64,000 nucleotides of DNA. It comes from Debaryomyces hansenii CBS767. Its lineage: Eukaryota > Ascomycota > Pichiomycetes > Serinales > Debaryomycetaceae. The stretch covers positions 744,001-808,000 of the forward strand of contig NC_006046.2 in the NCBI RefSeq assembly GCF_000006445.2, given 5' to 3'. The position numbers and the translations under genes are program-made. Shown here in pieces: positions 17,821 through 28,700 of the stretch. The stretch's first letter is position 1; every line of letters starts with the position of its first letter. Below the pieces are notes generated by a model. The model was not told the DNA's origin and did no database searches. It saw nothing but the letters and a program-made list of their open reading frames with translations.

Positions 17821-19060
17821 TCAACCAGCTTGATAAAGAGCAGGGCCAGCGACGATGTGCTCGTTGATTTTCGTGAGGTTGAATGGGGTCACAGGAATTG
17901 CCTCGTCGACCAAGACGACAAACGCAGTACCATTAACAATAGTATTATTGCTTTGTGGGAATACGGTTGCATTTGGCTGTAAAGTCCAAGCGGTGTTGTC
18001 AGAGGCTACCTCGTGTAGCTCTGTATATGTAGTGTTAAGTTGCGAAATCCATGCTGCATACTTTGCGGGTCCCGCAGCAAGACTATTTGTTCTGTAAAGC
18101 TTTTCGCCGGCATTATCATCGTCAGAATCAGTATTTATAATGCTACTTCCATTAAAAACCGCAGTAGTACTTCCATTATAGTGGCCTGCATTGGTATAGT
18201 TAATATTTATGGCATTCTCTACTGCGACCCATCCAACAGGTAGTCCCGGATTCTCCCAAGAAAACTCAACTTTTCTACCTGGTTTAGTTAACGTATTATT
18301 AACAGTAGAAATTGCTGGTCGAGCACCGGTAGAGTTACTTAACGCATCAGGACCATTTAGGAGTTTTAGAGCCGGAAAATTAGAGAACTCAATTTTCGGA
18401 TTAGTGGCTGGGCAGGAGGTAATATAGGGAGCCAATAAGGTCCACAGGAAAGCTTGTGGAACGCCAACAATGAAATCATAAGGCATGGGGTTCAATCCCT
18501 GAAATTGGCTGAAAATGAATTGTTGACGTGCTTCAACACTAATAGACTGCAGCAATAATGATGCTACTCCCCGAGAATCCAAATGACTCATAAACCCATA
18601 GACACCAGATTCCCCGAACCTAGTAAGTTTTTGAGAGAAAGCAATAAATTCAGGAACGGTTTCAAATGGGTAAGTATAATTGCAACGTGTTGGTGCACTT
18701 TCTCCCAACATGTTAGAGATTAATTCTGCGTGCCCTATTTCCTGGATAGACATAAAGTGAATCATTTCACGATCTGCAGAACTTAAACCAGCCTCTTCAA
18801 AATCTTTATCGGAAAACTTAGCAAGCCCATAATTGAAAAGATCTAATTCGATATACTCTTGATTAAGCGCAAGTAGGAGTGACTGGTAATCAAAATCTGA
18901 TAACGGATGATAATATGGGACAGACTCATTGTCAGTACCAATACCTCCAGTTGGAGTGTACTGGTTGGATCAAATCAGCGAACGGATCTTGCGGATTATC
19001 AACTGGATAACAATTAGTGGACGTTGATAAAAGTAATGAAAACAAAATTTGCTTAATCAT
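17821..19060 (-). pseudogene. Secreted Rds1-like ferritin-fold protein, interrupted by a frameshift
   Basis: The gene reads in two frames. From the ATG at 19060, frame one gives a signal peptide (MIKQILFSLLLSTSTNCYPV) and DNPQDPFADLIQ, then hits a stop near 18932. A second frame is open from about 18969 down to the TGA at 17821 and continues with NQYTPTGGIGTDN, LALNQEYIELDLFNYGL, ADREMIHFMSIQEIGHAELI and about 300 further residues. The Glu and Glu-x2-His pattern (EYIELDLF, EIGHAELI) is the ferritin-like core of fungal Rds1-type proteins, which are secreted or surface proteins induced by starvation and stress in fission yeast. Several Asn-x-Ser/Thr sites fit secretion. One base lost (or two gained) near 18960-18970 explains the break; no homopolymer or splice site lies there. 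An assembly error would make this an intact gene. Confidence 0.75.
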
Positions 19061-20462
19061 GGCTAGGTAACAATGTGATTTTAGTAGTTGAGAAACCACT
19101 AAATCGTAGAAGCAATCCACTACTTTATATCAATTGGACTTCATAGGTTTTCGCAACTAAGATAGTGTTGTTCAATCCGATAGCAAACTTAATTCTTTCT
19201 TTCACATAGTTTCAATTTGCTATAGAATAAGGTTCTAGCAGCAACTCAATACACTTGCTATGACATTGATAACATACATGCGGTAATTAAAATTGATAGA
19301 TTTCAAGCAGCAACTCAGTTTGCTATGACTCGGGTAACATACATTCGCTACTGTTTTTGGAATCTCTCTCAAGATGAACGCTCGTTTCTTCATGCATATG
19401 GCAAAAAAATGCAACTGTGCCGCACTTGAAAAATGTACCTAGCCCTCTACTATCTAGTATGATAGCATCTTTAAATGTCTGTTTCAAACTATGAAATAGA
19501 AACCAATGGAATAGTTTCTACGAATTTCGAACCTTTTATTAATCTGAAAAATCGGGGCTTAAGCAAAGTGGAAGGGTTCCAAATAATATGCAGAATTAGT
19601 GAACTTCTTTCGGATTATCTATGTTTTGAACTCCAGGTGCTGTAGAGGGGTCATGGGAAAAGATTAGTTAGACAATCCGTTGAATAATATAATGACGTCA
19701 TCACTCATATTAACGATTTTGTAGTCCATATGTTTTAGGAGTGATGAAGTAGTCCGGTCCGACCTGAAGTATTTATCCCATTGATCTATCTCTTTCTCAT
19801 AAGTCCTTGATGTCATCTGTGGAATCAAATATGTCTTCATTCTTTCAGTAAAAGTTTTTGACTAATTCAATAGTTCATCGGACATTAACACATATTAAAA
19901 AGTCCTTGGGAGTTCAATTTCCTGCCTTTACAGGCCGTTGCGAATTGTACGAATCAGAAACTGGTTGCAATACGATCGTCTTAGATTGAGAAGTCTTCAC
20001 TTACAACTTTACATGTAGAACAAGAGCTAATTAATCACTTATAGGTCATTACACATGCTAGCTATTGTCAGAATATCTTATTATATCATTTAAACTAGTA
20101 AAATAGATATACCTCTTAAAAATACGATCATATAAGTAATAAATAAGTTCTGATTCCGATAAATGAGGCCCCCCCCCCCTCCAAACTTTTTCAGACAACA
20201 GCTAGGAAATATTTGAACAAAAACTTATTAAATAGAGCAACTAGCTTCCTATGATACGACTTGGAGAACGTTTCTTGTGTAGCATCTTTATTGTTTAGCC
20301 CGTCTAGTCTAATAGTAGACAAAATACTACACGTGATTTTTCATTTGATATCAAAATCCGTTGTGACCGATCAGCCTTAAGTATAGAATACACTATAAAT
20401 CGTAAAAGCTAAGTTATACTGGTAACTAATTATATGCATGAGCAACTACTTAATAACATAAT
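19061..20462. other. 1.4-kb spacer between the Rds1-like gene and the Zn2Cys6 factor
   Basis: This is a divergent promoter region and the longest gene-free stretch in the window. It contains a diverged tandem pair at 19237-19282 and 19306-19347 and a run of about 11 cytosines near 20169-20179. No open frame of useful length, tRNA or LTR was found. Confidence 0.6.
19237..19347 (+). repeat. Diverged tandem duplication upstream of the Rds1-like gene
   Basis: Copies at 19237-19282 and 19306-19347 share AGCAGCAACTCA, TTGCTATGAC and GTAACATACAT/ATAACATACAT in the same order and orientation, with a 5-base gap in the second copy. They lie 180-290 bases upstream of the Rds1-like start, so they could be duplicated regulatory sites. 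Confidence 0.6.
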
Positions 20463-22931
20463 ATGTCGTATTTTGCAGAGCTGACTCAGTACGAAGATAA
20501 TAAGGATTTATCTCCAGTCTCATCATTAGGTTCTTCGCCGAGCAGCGGGACAAAAACAAACCCCAACATTTCACAAGACGGCAAGAATGGTAAAGGAAAC
20601 GAAAACAAACAAAAGCATGGAAGAAGAGCAGCTAGAGCATGCAAGAGTTGCCACAGTTTAAAGGTTAAATGTACGCCTGCTGATGAAAATAACCCAAACG
20701 GACCATGCATGCGATGCCTAAACTCGAAGAGAAAGTGTGAAATTGATCCCAACCAAACAAGAAAGAGAAGAAAGAAGGCTGAAATACAGGAGAGTAATAA
20801 TAATTTGGTAAGTGCAATGCAGGAAGAAACTATTACGAAGTTACAGGATGAAGTTAATTCGCTAAAGCAACAATTGGGACAAACACCAGATATAAACAAA
20901 GAAGCAGGGGTTCCTCTGACACCAACTCCAGTTGCTTTCTTGGAGAAAGAATTGACGGCTCTTCGTGATTTCAGTACATCCAAGTTGAGTATGTTGACTA
21001 ACACTTTGAAAGATACGGCTAACCGCAGGGATTCATTGTTACGGGAGGTTGAATCTATTGATATTATCAAGACAGGGTTGATTACAATAGAAGAAGCGAG
21101 GGAGCGGTTAGAGTTGTACAAGACAAAATTAAACTTACCATATTCTCTTGTGGATCTTCCTGTTGATTCTACTGTCGAGGAATTATCTGCAAATCTGCCA
21201 TATTTGTTTCTTGCTATAATGTCAGTGACGAATACTGTTTATACTAAGCCAATTGATAAAAATATTGCATTATCAATAGACAATGCAGCCATGCGAGCTA
21301 TAGTTTTGGAAGTGTTAGTAGCTGGTTCGAAGTCAGTCGAATTAATTAAAACTTTATTGTTACTATGCTTATGGTATAATACACCAGAGTTATTCAAAAA
21401 TCGTCGTAACCATTTATTAAATACTCTTTCAGTTTCTTTGTTGCATGATCTTGGAATTGTTGGACAACCACTGACTGATTCTGAGGATGATGATAATACG
21501 GCAATAATTGTAAACAACGAGCACTATGCGAAATCCGACTACCAGCGTCTAATAATGACTTTATATTTCTCCACTGTTTGTATATGTTTAACCTTACGCA
21601 GACGGATATATGTTAAGTGGACACCGCTTGTCGAAGAGTGTTGTTCGGCATTAGAGAAAAGTCAAGATCCAGGAGATTTCAGAATTGCCTTATTTCTGAG
21701 ATTAAGTAACCAGTTAGAGAAGATTTACATTCTTGTTCATCTGGCAGACTTTTCTGATAGAAAGCCATCATTTTCAAAATACATTGTTAGAGATGTGCAA
21801 AATAAATTAAACAAAATTAAAGCCAAAATTTCTAAAGACGAGCATGCTTTTTTAGGCTATTATTATACCGTTGAAGCTTACCTTTACGAACCTATATTTG
21901 GTCAAATAATCCCTGGCGACGTACAAGATTTATCAGATTTTGCCTTGCAAATTGATTCAGTGAAGAACATTAACGTTTGCACAATGTCTTGTTTGAAGGC
22001 TTTAGATGAGTTCAATAAGATGAGTACTGATGATATTGCTACTCTTCCATTATTTTACGCGTCAAGGATCATATATGTTGTTGGTATATTACTAAAATTA
22101 AGATATTTGGTTATATCATTACCTTCACTTCAGGATGACTTAGTTCCCCAAAGCCTAATTTTTACAATTCAAACCTTAACAAATTTATTTGATCAGTCAT
22201 CCACTTTACATCCCGTGAATCATATATTAAAGAAAACTAGGCTTGTTCTACAACTTTTTATTCAAGCATATGCAAGTCAAATTCAGGATTTATATAGAAA
22301 ACAAACAGATAAAGCACAAAATTCTAAGACTGATATTGAAAGGTTGAGTAAAATATTCAGGAGGAATGGTTCAGGACATATTCTTAATGCAGAGTCTAAT
22401 GACTCTTATCAACCACAGGTTCCATTGGATATCTTATCATACGCTGCATCATTTAGAAAAGTATTTCCTAACGATCAGGATATTCCAGATCATCGTCTTA
22501 GCCAGTCTGTACCATCACAAGATCAAGCACAGTCGATATCTAATCCGATCCCATATACACATAGCTCTAATGATTTGAACACAAGTGATCGAATGAACAA
22601 TGTGAACACTGAATACAATCAGCATATAAATGCTAACCCAGTCCCTCATCACGCTGTGAATAATTTGGGCTCTCTTCTTAATGACAATTCAATACGAAAT
22701 AACCCTGGATTCAACCAGGCAACAAATAATAATATGGACATTGATAATACTAATTCTAATGACACAAATATTAACAATTCATCATCTGGGATGGTAAATC
22801 TGGATCAATTGGAGAACTTCTACGATGAATTTTGGTCTGACTTGATTAATACAGATTCAGATAAGTTTAATTTTGGAAATTATTCAAACAACACTGCTCC
22901 TCTCTATGACGAAGTATTTTTCATGCCTTAA
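20463..22931 (+). CDS. Zn2Cys6 transcription factor
   Basis: 822 residues. The zinc cluster uses Cys60, 63, 70, 82, 85 and 92 (C-x2-C-x6-C-x11-C-x2-C-x6-C, RACKSCHSLKVKC...CMRCLNSKRKC), followed by the basic linker RKRRKKAE and a short coiled coil (about 115-140, ITKLQDEVNSLKQQL) for dimerisation. Residues about 220-640 are helical and match the general layout of the fungal-specific middle homology region. The last 170 residues are Asn/Ser-rich, with an acidic-aromatic segment near the C-terminus (LENFYDEFWSDLINTD) that looks like an activation domain. I cannot assign a named regulator; the layout is Leu3/War1-like. It is divergent from the Rds1-like gene across 1.4 kb, so local regulation is possible. 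Confidence 0.88.
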   Translation: MSYFAELTQYEDNKDLSPVSSLGSSPSSGTKTNPNISQDGKNGKGNENKQKHGRRAARACKSCHSLKVKCTPADENNPNGPCMRCLNSKRKCEIDPNQTRKRRKKAEIQESNNNLVSAMQEETITKLQDEVNSLKQQLGQTPDINKEAGVPLTPTPVAFLEKELTALRDFSTSKLSMLTNTLKDTANRRDSLLREVESIDIIKTGLITIEEARERLELYKTKLNLPYSLVDLPVDSTVEELSANLPYLFLAIMSVTNTVYTKPIDKNIALSIDNAAMRAIVLEVLVAGSKSVELIKTLLLLCLWYNTPELFKNRRNHLLNTLSVSLLHDLGIVGQPLTDSEDDDNTAIIVNNEHYAKSDYQRLIMTLYFSTVCICLTLRRRIYVKWTPLVEECCSALEKSQDPGDFRIALFLRLSNQLEKIYILVHLADFSDRKPSFSKYIVRDVQNKLNKIKAKISKDEHAFLGYYYTVEAYLYEPIFGQIIPGDVQDLSDFALQIDSVKNINVCTMSCLKALDEFNKMSTDDIATLPLFYASRIIYVVGILLKLRYLVISLPSLQDDLVPQSLIFTIQTLTNLFDQSSTLHPVNHILKKTRLVLQLFIQAYASQIQDLYRKQTDKAQNSKTDIERLSKIFRRNGSGHILNAESNDSYQPQVPLDILSYAASFRKVFPNDQDIPDHRLSQSVPSQDQAQSISNPIPYTHSSNDLNTSDRMNNVNTEYNQHINANPVPHHAVNNLGSLLNDNSIRNNPGFNQATNNNMDIDNTNSNDTNINNSSSGMVNLDQLENFYDEFWSDLINTDSDKFNFGNYSNNTAPLYDEVFFMP

Positions 22932-23074
22932 GTCATACATAACAACACACGTATATATTTATATAAATTGTAATATATTTTACTCATAATGCATTCTTCG
23001 TAGTAACGGCTAAATCGCGCTATATCGAAAGAATCAAAACGATTCTATATGTCAATATTTACTCCCACCACGAA

Positions 23075-23659
23075 GTGATGAAAAAGTCGACAAAGGAGCT
23101 GAAATCCCAGCAAGAGGATAGTGTCAAGTTTGGAATTATTGATGTTCTTCAAATCATTGGTGGTTTAATCTTCCTAAATGCATTTTTATCATGGTGGTTT
23201 ACCTCCACGTCAACTTGGGGCTATAAAGGAAAATGGGTTGATCCAGGGTATTTGAAGTTAAGAGTAACTAACAACTACGTCAATTTAACGATTGACGAAC
23301 TTTCCTTATATAATGGATCAGATTCTAAGTTGCCTGTTTATATAGGTATCAATGGGAAAGTTTATGATGTTAGTCGATCGAGAGGTACATATGGTCCTAA
23401 GGGAACTTATGGATTTTTCAGTGGAAAAGATGCAGCCCGTGCATTTGTCACAGGATGTTTCAGTAAGGAAGATGAATTCACTTATGATCTAAGAGGATTA
23501 GATCCAGATGAGGCAATGCATGATATTGAGGGTTGGCAGACGTTTTTTGAATCTAGTTCGAAATATTGGTATGTGGGTATAGTTCAACATGAAGAACTAG
23601 CAGGCGAGCCTCCCTCGCCCTGTGAACATGTGAAGTTTCCGACCTACTATAATCATTAG
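23075..23659 (+). CDS. Membrane-anchored cytochrome b5-like (MAPR family) protein
   Basis: 194 residues. One transmembrane helix lies at about 24-45 (VLQIIGGLIFLNAFLSWWF), followed by a heme/steroid-binding MAPR domain at about 75-180: LTIDELSLYNGSD, PVYIGINGKVYDVSRSRGTYGP, GFFSGKDAARAFVTGCF, and a late GWQTFFESSSKYWYVGIV. Tyr in the GKVYDVS and GTYGP turns matches the tyrosine-ligated heme pocket of MAPR proteins (Dap1/PGRMC1), not the bis-His pocket of true cytochrome b5. The family supports sterol P450 enzymes; here that is inference. The long N-terminal anchor separates it from small soluble Dap1 proteins. Confidence 0.8.
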   Translation: MMKKSTKELKSQQEDSVKFGIIDVLQIIGGLIFLNAFLSWWFTSTSTWGYKGKWVDPGYLKLRVTNNYVNLTIDELSLYNGSDSKLPVYIGINGKVYDVSRSRGTYGPKGTYGFFSGKDAARAFVTGCFSKEDEFTYDLRGLDPDEAMHDIEGWQTFFESSSKYWYVGIVQHEELAGEPPSPCEHVKFPTYYNH

Positions 23660-23739
23660 TGTTGTAGTATTGCATTGTATATAAGCATTGGATAGATATC
23701 TATGTATTACTATCTATATGAATAATGAACTTTTTGAAC

Positions 23740-25515
23740 CTAATGTTGGGCTGCCGCTTGTTTTAAACTCTTGTTCAAAACACCGAGTAAATCAGACTCC
23801 AGCTCTAAACCAATACTAATTCTGATCAAATTTCTATCGATGTCCCACTTTGCTATCTCGTCTAATTCTTGATAGTGTGCTAAAATAGCATATGGACAAG
23901 CCAAAGTGAAATTAGTTCCCAAGGATGGACCCTTATGTAAATTAACGGCATTGAAAAAACATATCGCATCTTCTGGTTCTTTAAAGATGAAAGATATCAA
24001 TCCACCATATCCACCATTAGGTGTCTTAATGGCGTCATAATAATGCTTAGTATCAGAAATCGATGGGTAATACACCTTTGAAATCAAAGGATTCTGTTGT
24101 AATAAATCGACCGTTGCCAAAGCAGTTTCATTAATTTTAGCCGATCTTTCAGCAAAATCACGAGAGTTTCTTTCTAAATATAAAGCATCTTCAGCCCAGA
24201 ATAAATCTTCATACTCATCGTCAAAATACTTCTTCAATGTATGATACATTTTCGACTCAGGATTCAAGATTAACGATCCTGCCATAACATTAGAATCACC
24301 AGAAAATACTTTTGTTAAAGAAGAAGCAACAATATCAGCATATGGTAAAACGTGGATATTGACAAAATTACCAACAGTTTCATCTATCACTACTGCAAAA
24401 TTATATTCGTCAGCCAACTCCCTAATCTTTTTTAAATTTGGTGTCTTCAATAATGGATTAGATGGACATTCACAAAACAAAGCGGTAATTTTTATTTCGC
24501 CACTTTTCAATTGTGATTCCATATCTTCCAACGATTCATCATCCCCAAAACCAAAGAAATGAACACCAGGACCAAACTTCTTTAAGATGTTTAAAGTATC
24601 AACATATGGGAATCCAAAACAAACCGACTTATTTTTTGTTTCCGCTACTTGTAATAAAGCGTGGTGAGCATTGAAAATAGCTGCCATTCCTGATGGATAC
24701 AAGTAGACATCAGTTTCACTTAAATGTTTACCACGTCTAGCTTTTTGCATTTCGTCTTCTTGGCTATGGGACTTATCGATCTTACCACAGATTCTTCTCC
24801 TCAATGCTACTTTGGCTTGCGCTGCAAATTTTAAGTCCAAAACTCTACCGTACTTTTGTTCAATGAACGTGTTAAATTCCTTCTCTGTTTCTTCGTTTGA
24901 TGAAAAACTAGGCGATTGCAAAGATTTGGAAAGCGAAGGTGATCTTTGCTGAATTCTTTGTGCTTGTAATTCTTGTTTCATATGGCTTCCTTTATATGTA
25001 CTAGGTTTCTTTTCCTTGTGAAATATTTCTTTCAATACATATTCACCCATTCTCGAACTAATACCTTCACCCGAATGTTGCCAATAATTCTTAGCCAATG
25101 GGAATTCACTGGAAGGGAAAAAAATAACACCTATATTTGATTCGATAACCAGGGATTTTTCCAATTCGTCTTCTGGTGGAGCTGTACTTAATTGCAAGAT
25201 TCTAACTGATAAATTTGATTTATCACTTTTTGCTTTAACGAATTCTCTACATCTTTTAGCAACACTATAGGAAGGAAATACCATACATCTTTCACCTTCT
25301 CTACCATATTTTGCTTCGATATTGTTCGCCAAATCCTGTATAACTGAATGTATGAAAAATCTTGGATACCCAGAACTCATTTTATTCACAACCCAATCTT
25401 CACCTTCCTCATACCCTACTGTAGCCTCCCATGTTGGTAAGGTTACAGAAACTGCATGAGGTGTATTACTTGGAATAGGGGCTCCAATTTCTTGAGATGG
25501 ACCGTTGTTACTCAT
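23740..25515 (-). CDS. STR2: Cystathionine gamma-synthase
   Basis: 591 residues of the Cys/Met-metabolism PLP enzyme family in the long fungal Str2 form, whose N-terminal 200 residues precede the conserved core. Core motifs are YLYPSGMAAIFNAHHALL, CECPSNPLLKTPNL, VVIDETVGNF (the Asp that contacts the PLP ring) and the Schiff-base lysine in SSLTKVFSGDSNVMAGS. The enzyme joins cysteine to an activated homoserine to form cystathionine, the step from cysteine toward methionine. A paralogue resembling YML082W is the other candidate. A Gcn4-type TGACTCA lies about 90 bases upstream. Confidence 0.88.
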   Translation of the reverse strand: MSNNGPSQEIGAPIPSNTPHAVSVTLPTWEATVGYEEGEDWVVNKMSSGYPRFFIHSVIQDLANNIEAKYGREGERCMVFPSYSVAKRCREFVKAKSDKSNLSVRILQLSTAPPEDELEKSLVIESNIGVIFFPSSEFPLAKNYWQHSGEGISSRMGEYVLKEIFHKEKKPSTYKGSHMKQELQAQRIQQRSPSLSKSLQSPSFSSNEETEKEFNTFIEQKYGRVLDLKFAAQAKVALRRRICGKIDKSHSQEDEMQKARRGKHLSETDVYLYPSGMAAIFNAHHALLQVAETKNKSVCFGFPYVDTLNILKKFGPGVHFFGFGDDESLEDMESQLKSGEIKITALFCECPSNPLLKTPNLKKIRELADEYNFAVVIDETVGNFVNIHVLPYADIVASSLTKVFSGDSNVMAGSLILNPESKMYHTLKKYFDDEYEDLFWAEDALYLERNSRDFAERSAKINETALATVDLLQQNPLISKVYYPSISDTKHYYDAIKTPNGGYGGLISFIFKEPEDAICFFNAVNLHKGPSLGTNFTLACPYAILAHYQELDEIAKWDIDRNLIRISIGLELESDLLGVLNKSLKQAAAQH

Positions 25516-25601
25516 GTTTTATAATGGGGTATATATAATATATGTATAAAAATGGAGATATTTGATGAGATTCTTTATTTCGCGGTGGAAATTAGCATTG
25601 T

Positions 25602-25608
25602 TGACTCA
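25602..25608 (-). promoter_or_regulatory. Gcn4-type site upstream of STR2
   Basis: TGACTCA, the core Gcn4 recognition sequence, lies about 90 bases upstream of the STR2 ATG. Control of sulfur amino-acid genes by Gcn4 is established in yeasts; a role for this site is inference from match and position. Confidence 0.5.
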
Positions 25609-25787
25609 CTCACTTTGGAGAACTCTATAACGATTATAATATGTATTAAATTTTATCTATTAATAATGCAGAGAATTTTACAAAGAAGGTTGTTGCTTGA
25701 CAAAGCATAATTTAATTTGTTGGCCCAAGACTATGAATTATAGTAAATTTTTCTGTTTAAAGCCATTAGTACATTAGTAAATACTCA

Positions 25788-28700
25788 TCAAGAACGAATA
25801 CAATTAACTGATCCTTCTTTAAGACGGCTCAATTCCGCAGTATTTTTAGTATCGGTGATTTCTGGAGCTTTCCCGTTTGGAGCATGTCCATTTGCTGGAG
25901 GGCCAGCACCTTTACGGTTATGTTGCATATGGGATTGAACTAAATGACCAGCAGCTAAGGCAGAACAAAGCGAAAGTTCTGCAGCTAAGACTGCAGACGC
26001 AACGATACGTGCTAATTGCCTAGCATTATCACCTGGATTAGTAGGATGAGGTCCACGTACGCCTAATAAATCTAACATGGCGCCTTGAGGTTCCAAAATT
26101 GTACCACCTCCAATTGTACCAACTTCAATACAAGGCATAGAAACGGAGATTTGTAAATCACCACCCACGTTTTTCATCAATGTGATACAGTTCGACGATT
26201 CAACGTTCTGAGCTGGATCTTGTCCACAAGCTAAGAAGACGGCCGTAACCAAATTGGCCGCATGAGCGTTGAAACCACCTACTGAACCAGCCATAGCTGA
26301 ACCGACTAAATTCTTACTAATATTTAATTCAACCAACGCGTCAACATCTGATTTAAGAACTTTCTGAACAACAGATGCTGGGATTCTAGCTTCTGCAACA
26401 ACAGACTTACCTCTACCTTCAATCCAATTGATAGCAGCCGGTTTTTTATCGGTACAATAATTACCTGAAACAGATATCACTTCCATATCACTCCAGTCAC
26501 ATTCTTCTGACATGTATTTAAGAGAATATTCCACACCTTTAGAGATCATATTCATACCCATAGCATCACCAGTAGTTGTTCTAAAACGAATGAAAAGTAA
26601 AGTACCCGCTAATGCAGTTTGAATATGTTGCAAACGAGCAAATCTTGAGGTAGAATTAAAAGCCTTCTTAATCGTCTTTTGACCTTCTTCAGAGTCTAAC
26701 CATAACTTACAAGCACCAGCTCTAGACAATGAAGGAAAAGAAACACACGGACCTCTAGTCATACCATCTTGAGTCAAAACAGATTCTACCCCACCACCAG
26801 CATTAATGGCTTTACAACCACGCATAGTAGATGCAACCAAACAACCTTCAGTAGTTGCCATTGGGATATGGTATGGTTTACCATCGATAATTAATGGACC
26901 TGCAACCCCAACTGGTAATGGCATATAACCGATAACATTCTCACAACATGCACCAAAAACTCTATCATAATCATAATGAGCGTAAGGTAAACGCTTGGTA
27001 TCTAAGACAGGAGCATTAGCTAATTTTGCAATAGCTTTACGACGAACAAGTACGGCTCTAGTATTATCCGCTAATTGTTTTTCCAAGGCGTATAATGGCA
27101 ATTTACCAGCAACAACTAAGGACGAAATTTCATTGTTATTCAATTCCTTAACCTTACCCTCTTTCATCACCGCAACGCATTCATCTAAAGGCAAATTCTT
27201 GGAAGGAGCAGATATTTCCAAATCTTCGTCACTGGAGGAATCCGATTCATCTAAATCAACAGCTGTAATTTTGTTATTTTCAATACCTGAGCCCAGTAAA
27301 GCCTTTGATGAGGCAACAACAGAACTTCTTCTTCTTTCAACTCCCGATTTGGGCCTAGATATTTCCTTTTCAATTAACTTGTTTGTTGCCGAAACTTGAT
27401 AACGAGATGCATTCAAGAAGTATGCATTTGTTGAAATTGAAATAGCAAATCCGAATAACAAACATTTTGAAATAAGACTATCTCTAATAGCATGACTGAT
27501 ATGTTCTAAACATAATAAAATGAAATCCTCGGATTGGACCAATAATCCTAATGGCATATAAACAGTTGGGGTCAATAATGTTACCACAGTACCATGTTGA
27601 CCAATTGATATATGTTTGGCAGTAGTCTTAGATAAATTCCTGGCATTCGAGAAAATACTGATAGAATCACCACCAGTTGCGTTGTATAACCAAGAACTAC
27701 TCAACCAAAAGGCATGAAATCCAAAAAACCCAGCAATCATAGCAACTTTGAAAGAAACAATAGAAGTTTCTTGCGAGCTGAAGATTGATGCTTCGTTAGG
27801 ATGTTCAATACTGGAAGATTGGGTTGCAACATTTTGGGCAATTATTGAGGAAATTCCATCTTCTTCTAAGGCATTTTTCAAGTACTCGGTACGACGAGCT
27901 CTGTTGATTTCAACTTTCAATGCCAAAATAGCAGAAAAGAATGTATAAACTAGCAATAAATCAAAGGCTAAGATAATTGAACTTAAAATACAGAAGTTCT
28001 TTAATCCTTCCAAATGTGGAGCATACATTGCACAAGTAAGCAACGCTCCAACAACAACAATATGGTCTCTCAATAAGCTGACTGTATGAGACGAAATGGC
28101 GTTAGAAACGATAGTCCTAACATCCTCTGGAGATGTTGAAGCCTTCAGAACTAAAGTTGCAATTGAAACCTTATGCTTGAAACCGATAATTGCCACTAAG
28201 AAAGGAATACCCTCAGTGATACTTAATAAAGGAACTTTAGTATCCAAAACTTTAGTGGTTGTGACTAAGGCGAAAAGGAATGCAAAAGTAGAAGAAGTAA
28301 TGGTAGAAAACGCCAACCAGAAGTTGGAGCCAACTTGCTTCATATCGTAAAAAACCTTAATCAAAGTATACCACATAGCTATGTAAGCCACTGCAATTAA
28401 CCCAACGTCGAATTTTTCAGCACCTTGGATCGCCGATTTAATCTTAAGAAGGCCACCACGAAGGTATTCATAATATCTGGTAATTCTGTTAGCATGTCTG
28501 GCCTTCCATGTCATACCATTATACGTAACCTTATCCATCGAGTTTAATGTACTTTCTAGTTCGTCTGTCTTTGTAACTAAAATACGCTCGTTGTTGTTAC
28601 TGCCACTGAAGGTGCTTTTAATCAGAGGAATTTGTTGATTGTGTACTCGTTTAAATCTCAATGGTGCAACAGAAAACCTTTCAGCCTTAGGATACCCGTT

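Noticed and set aside
20169..20179. Run of about 11 C
   Set aside because: A homopolymer in a spacer; its exact length may be a sequencing uncertainty and no function is suggested.
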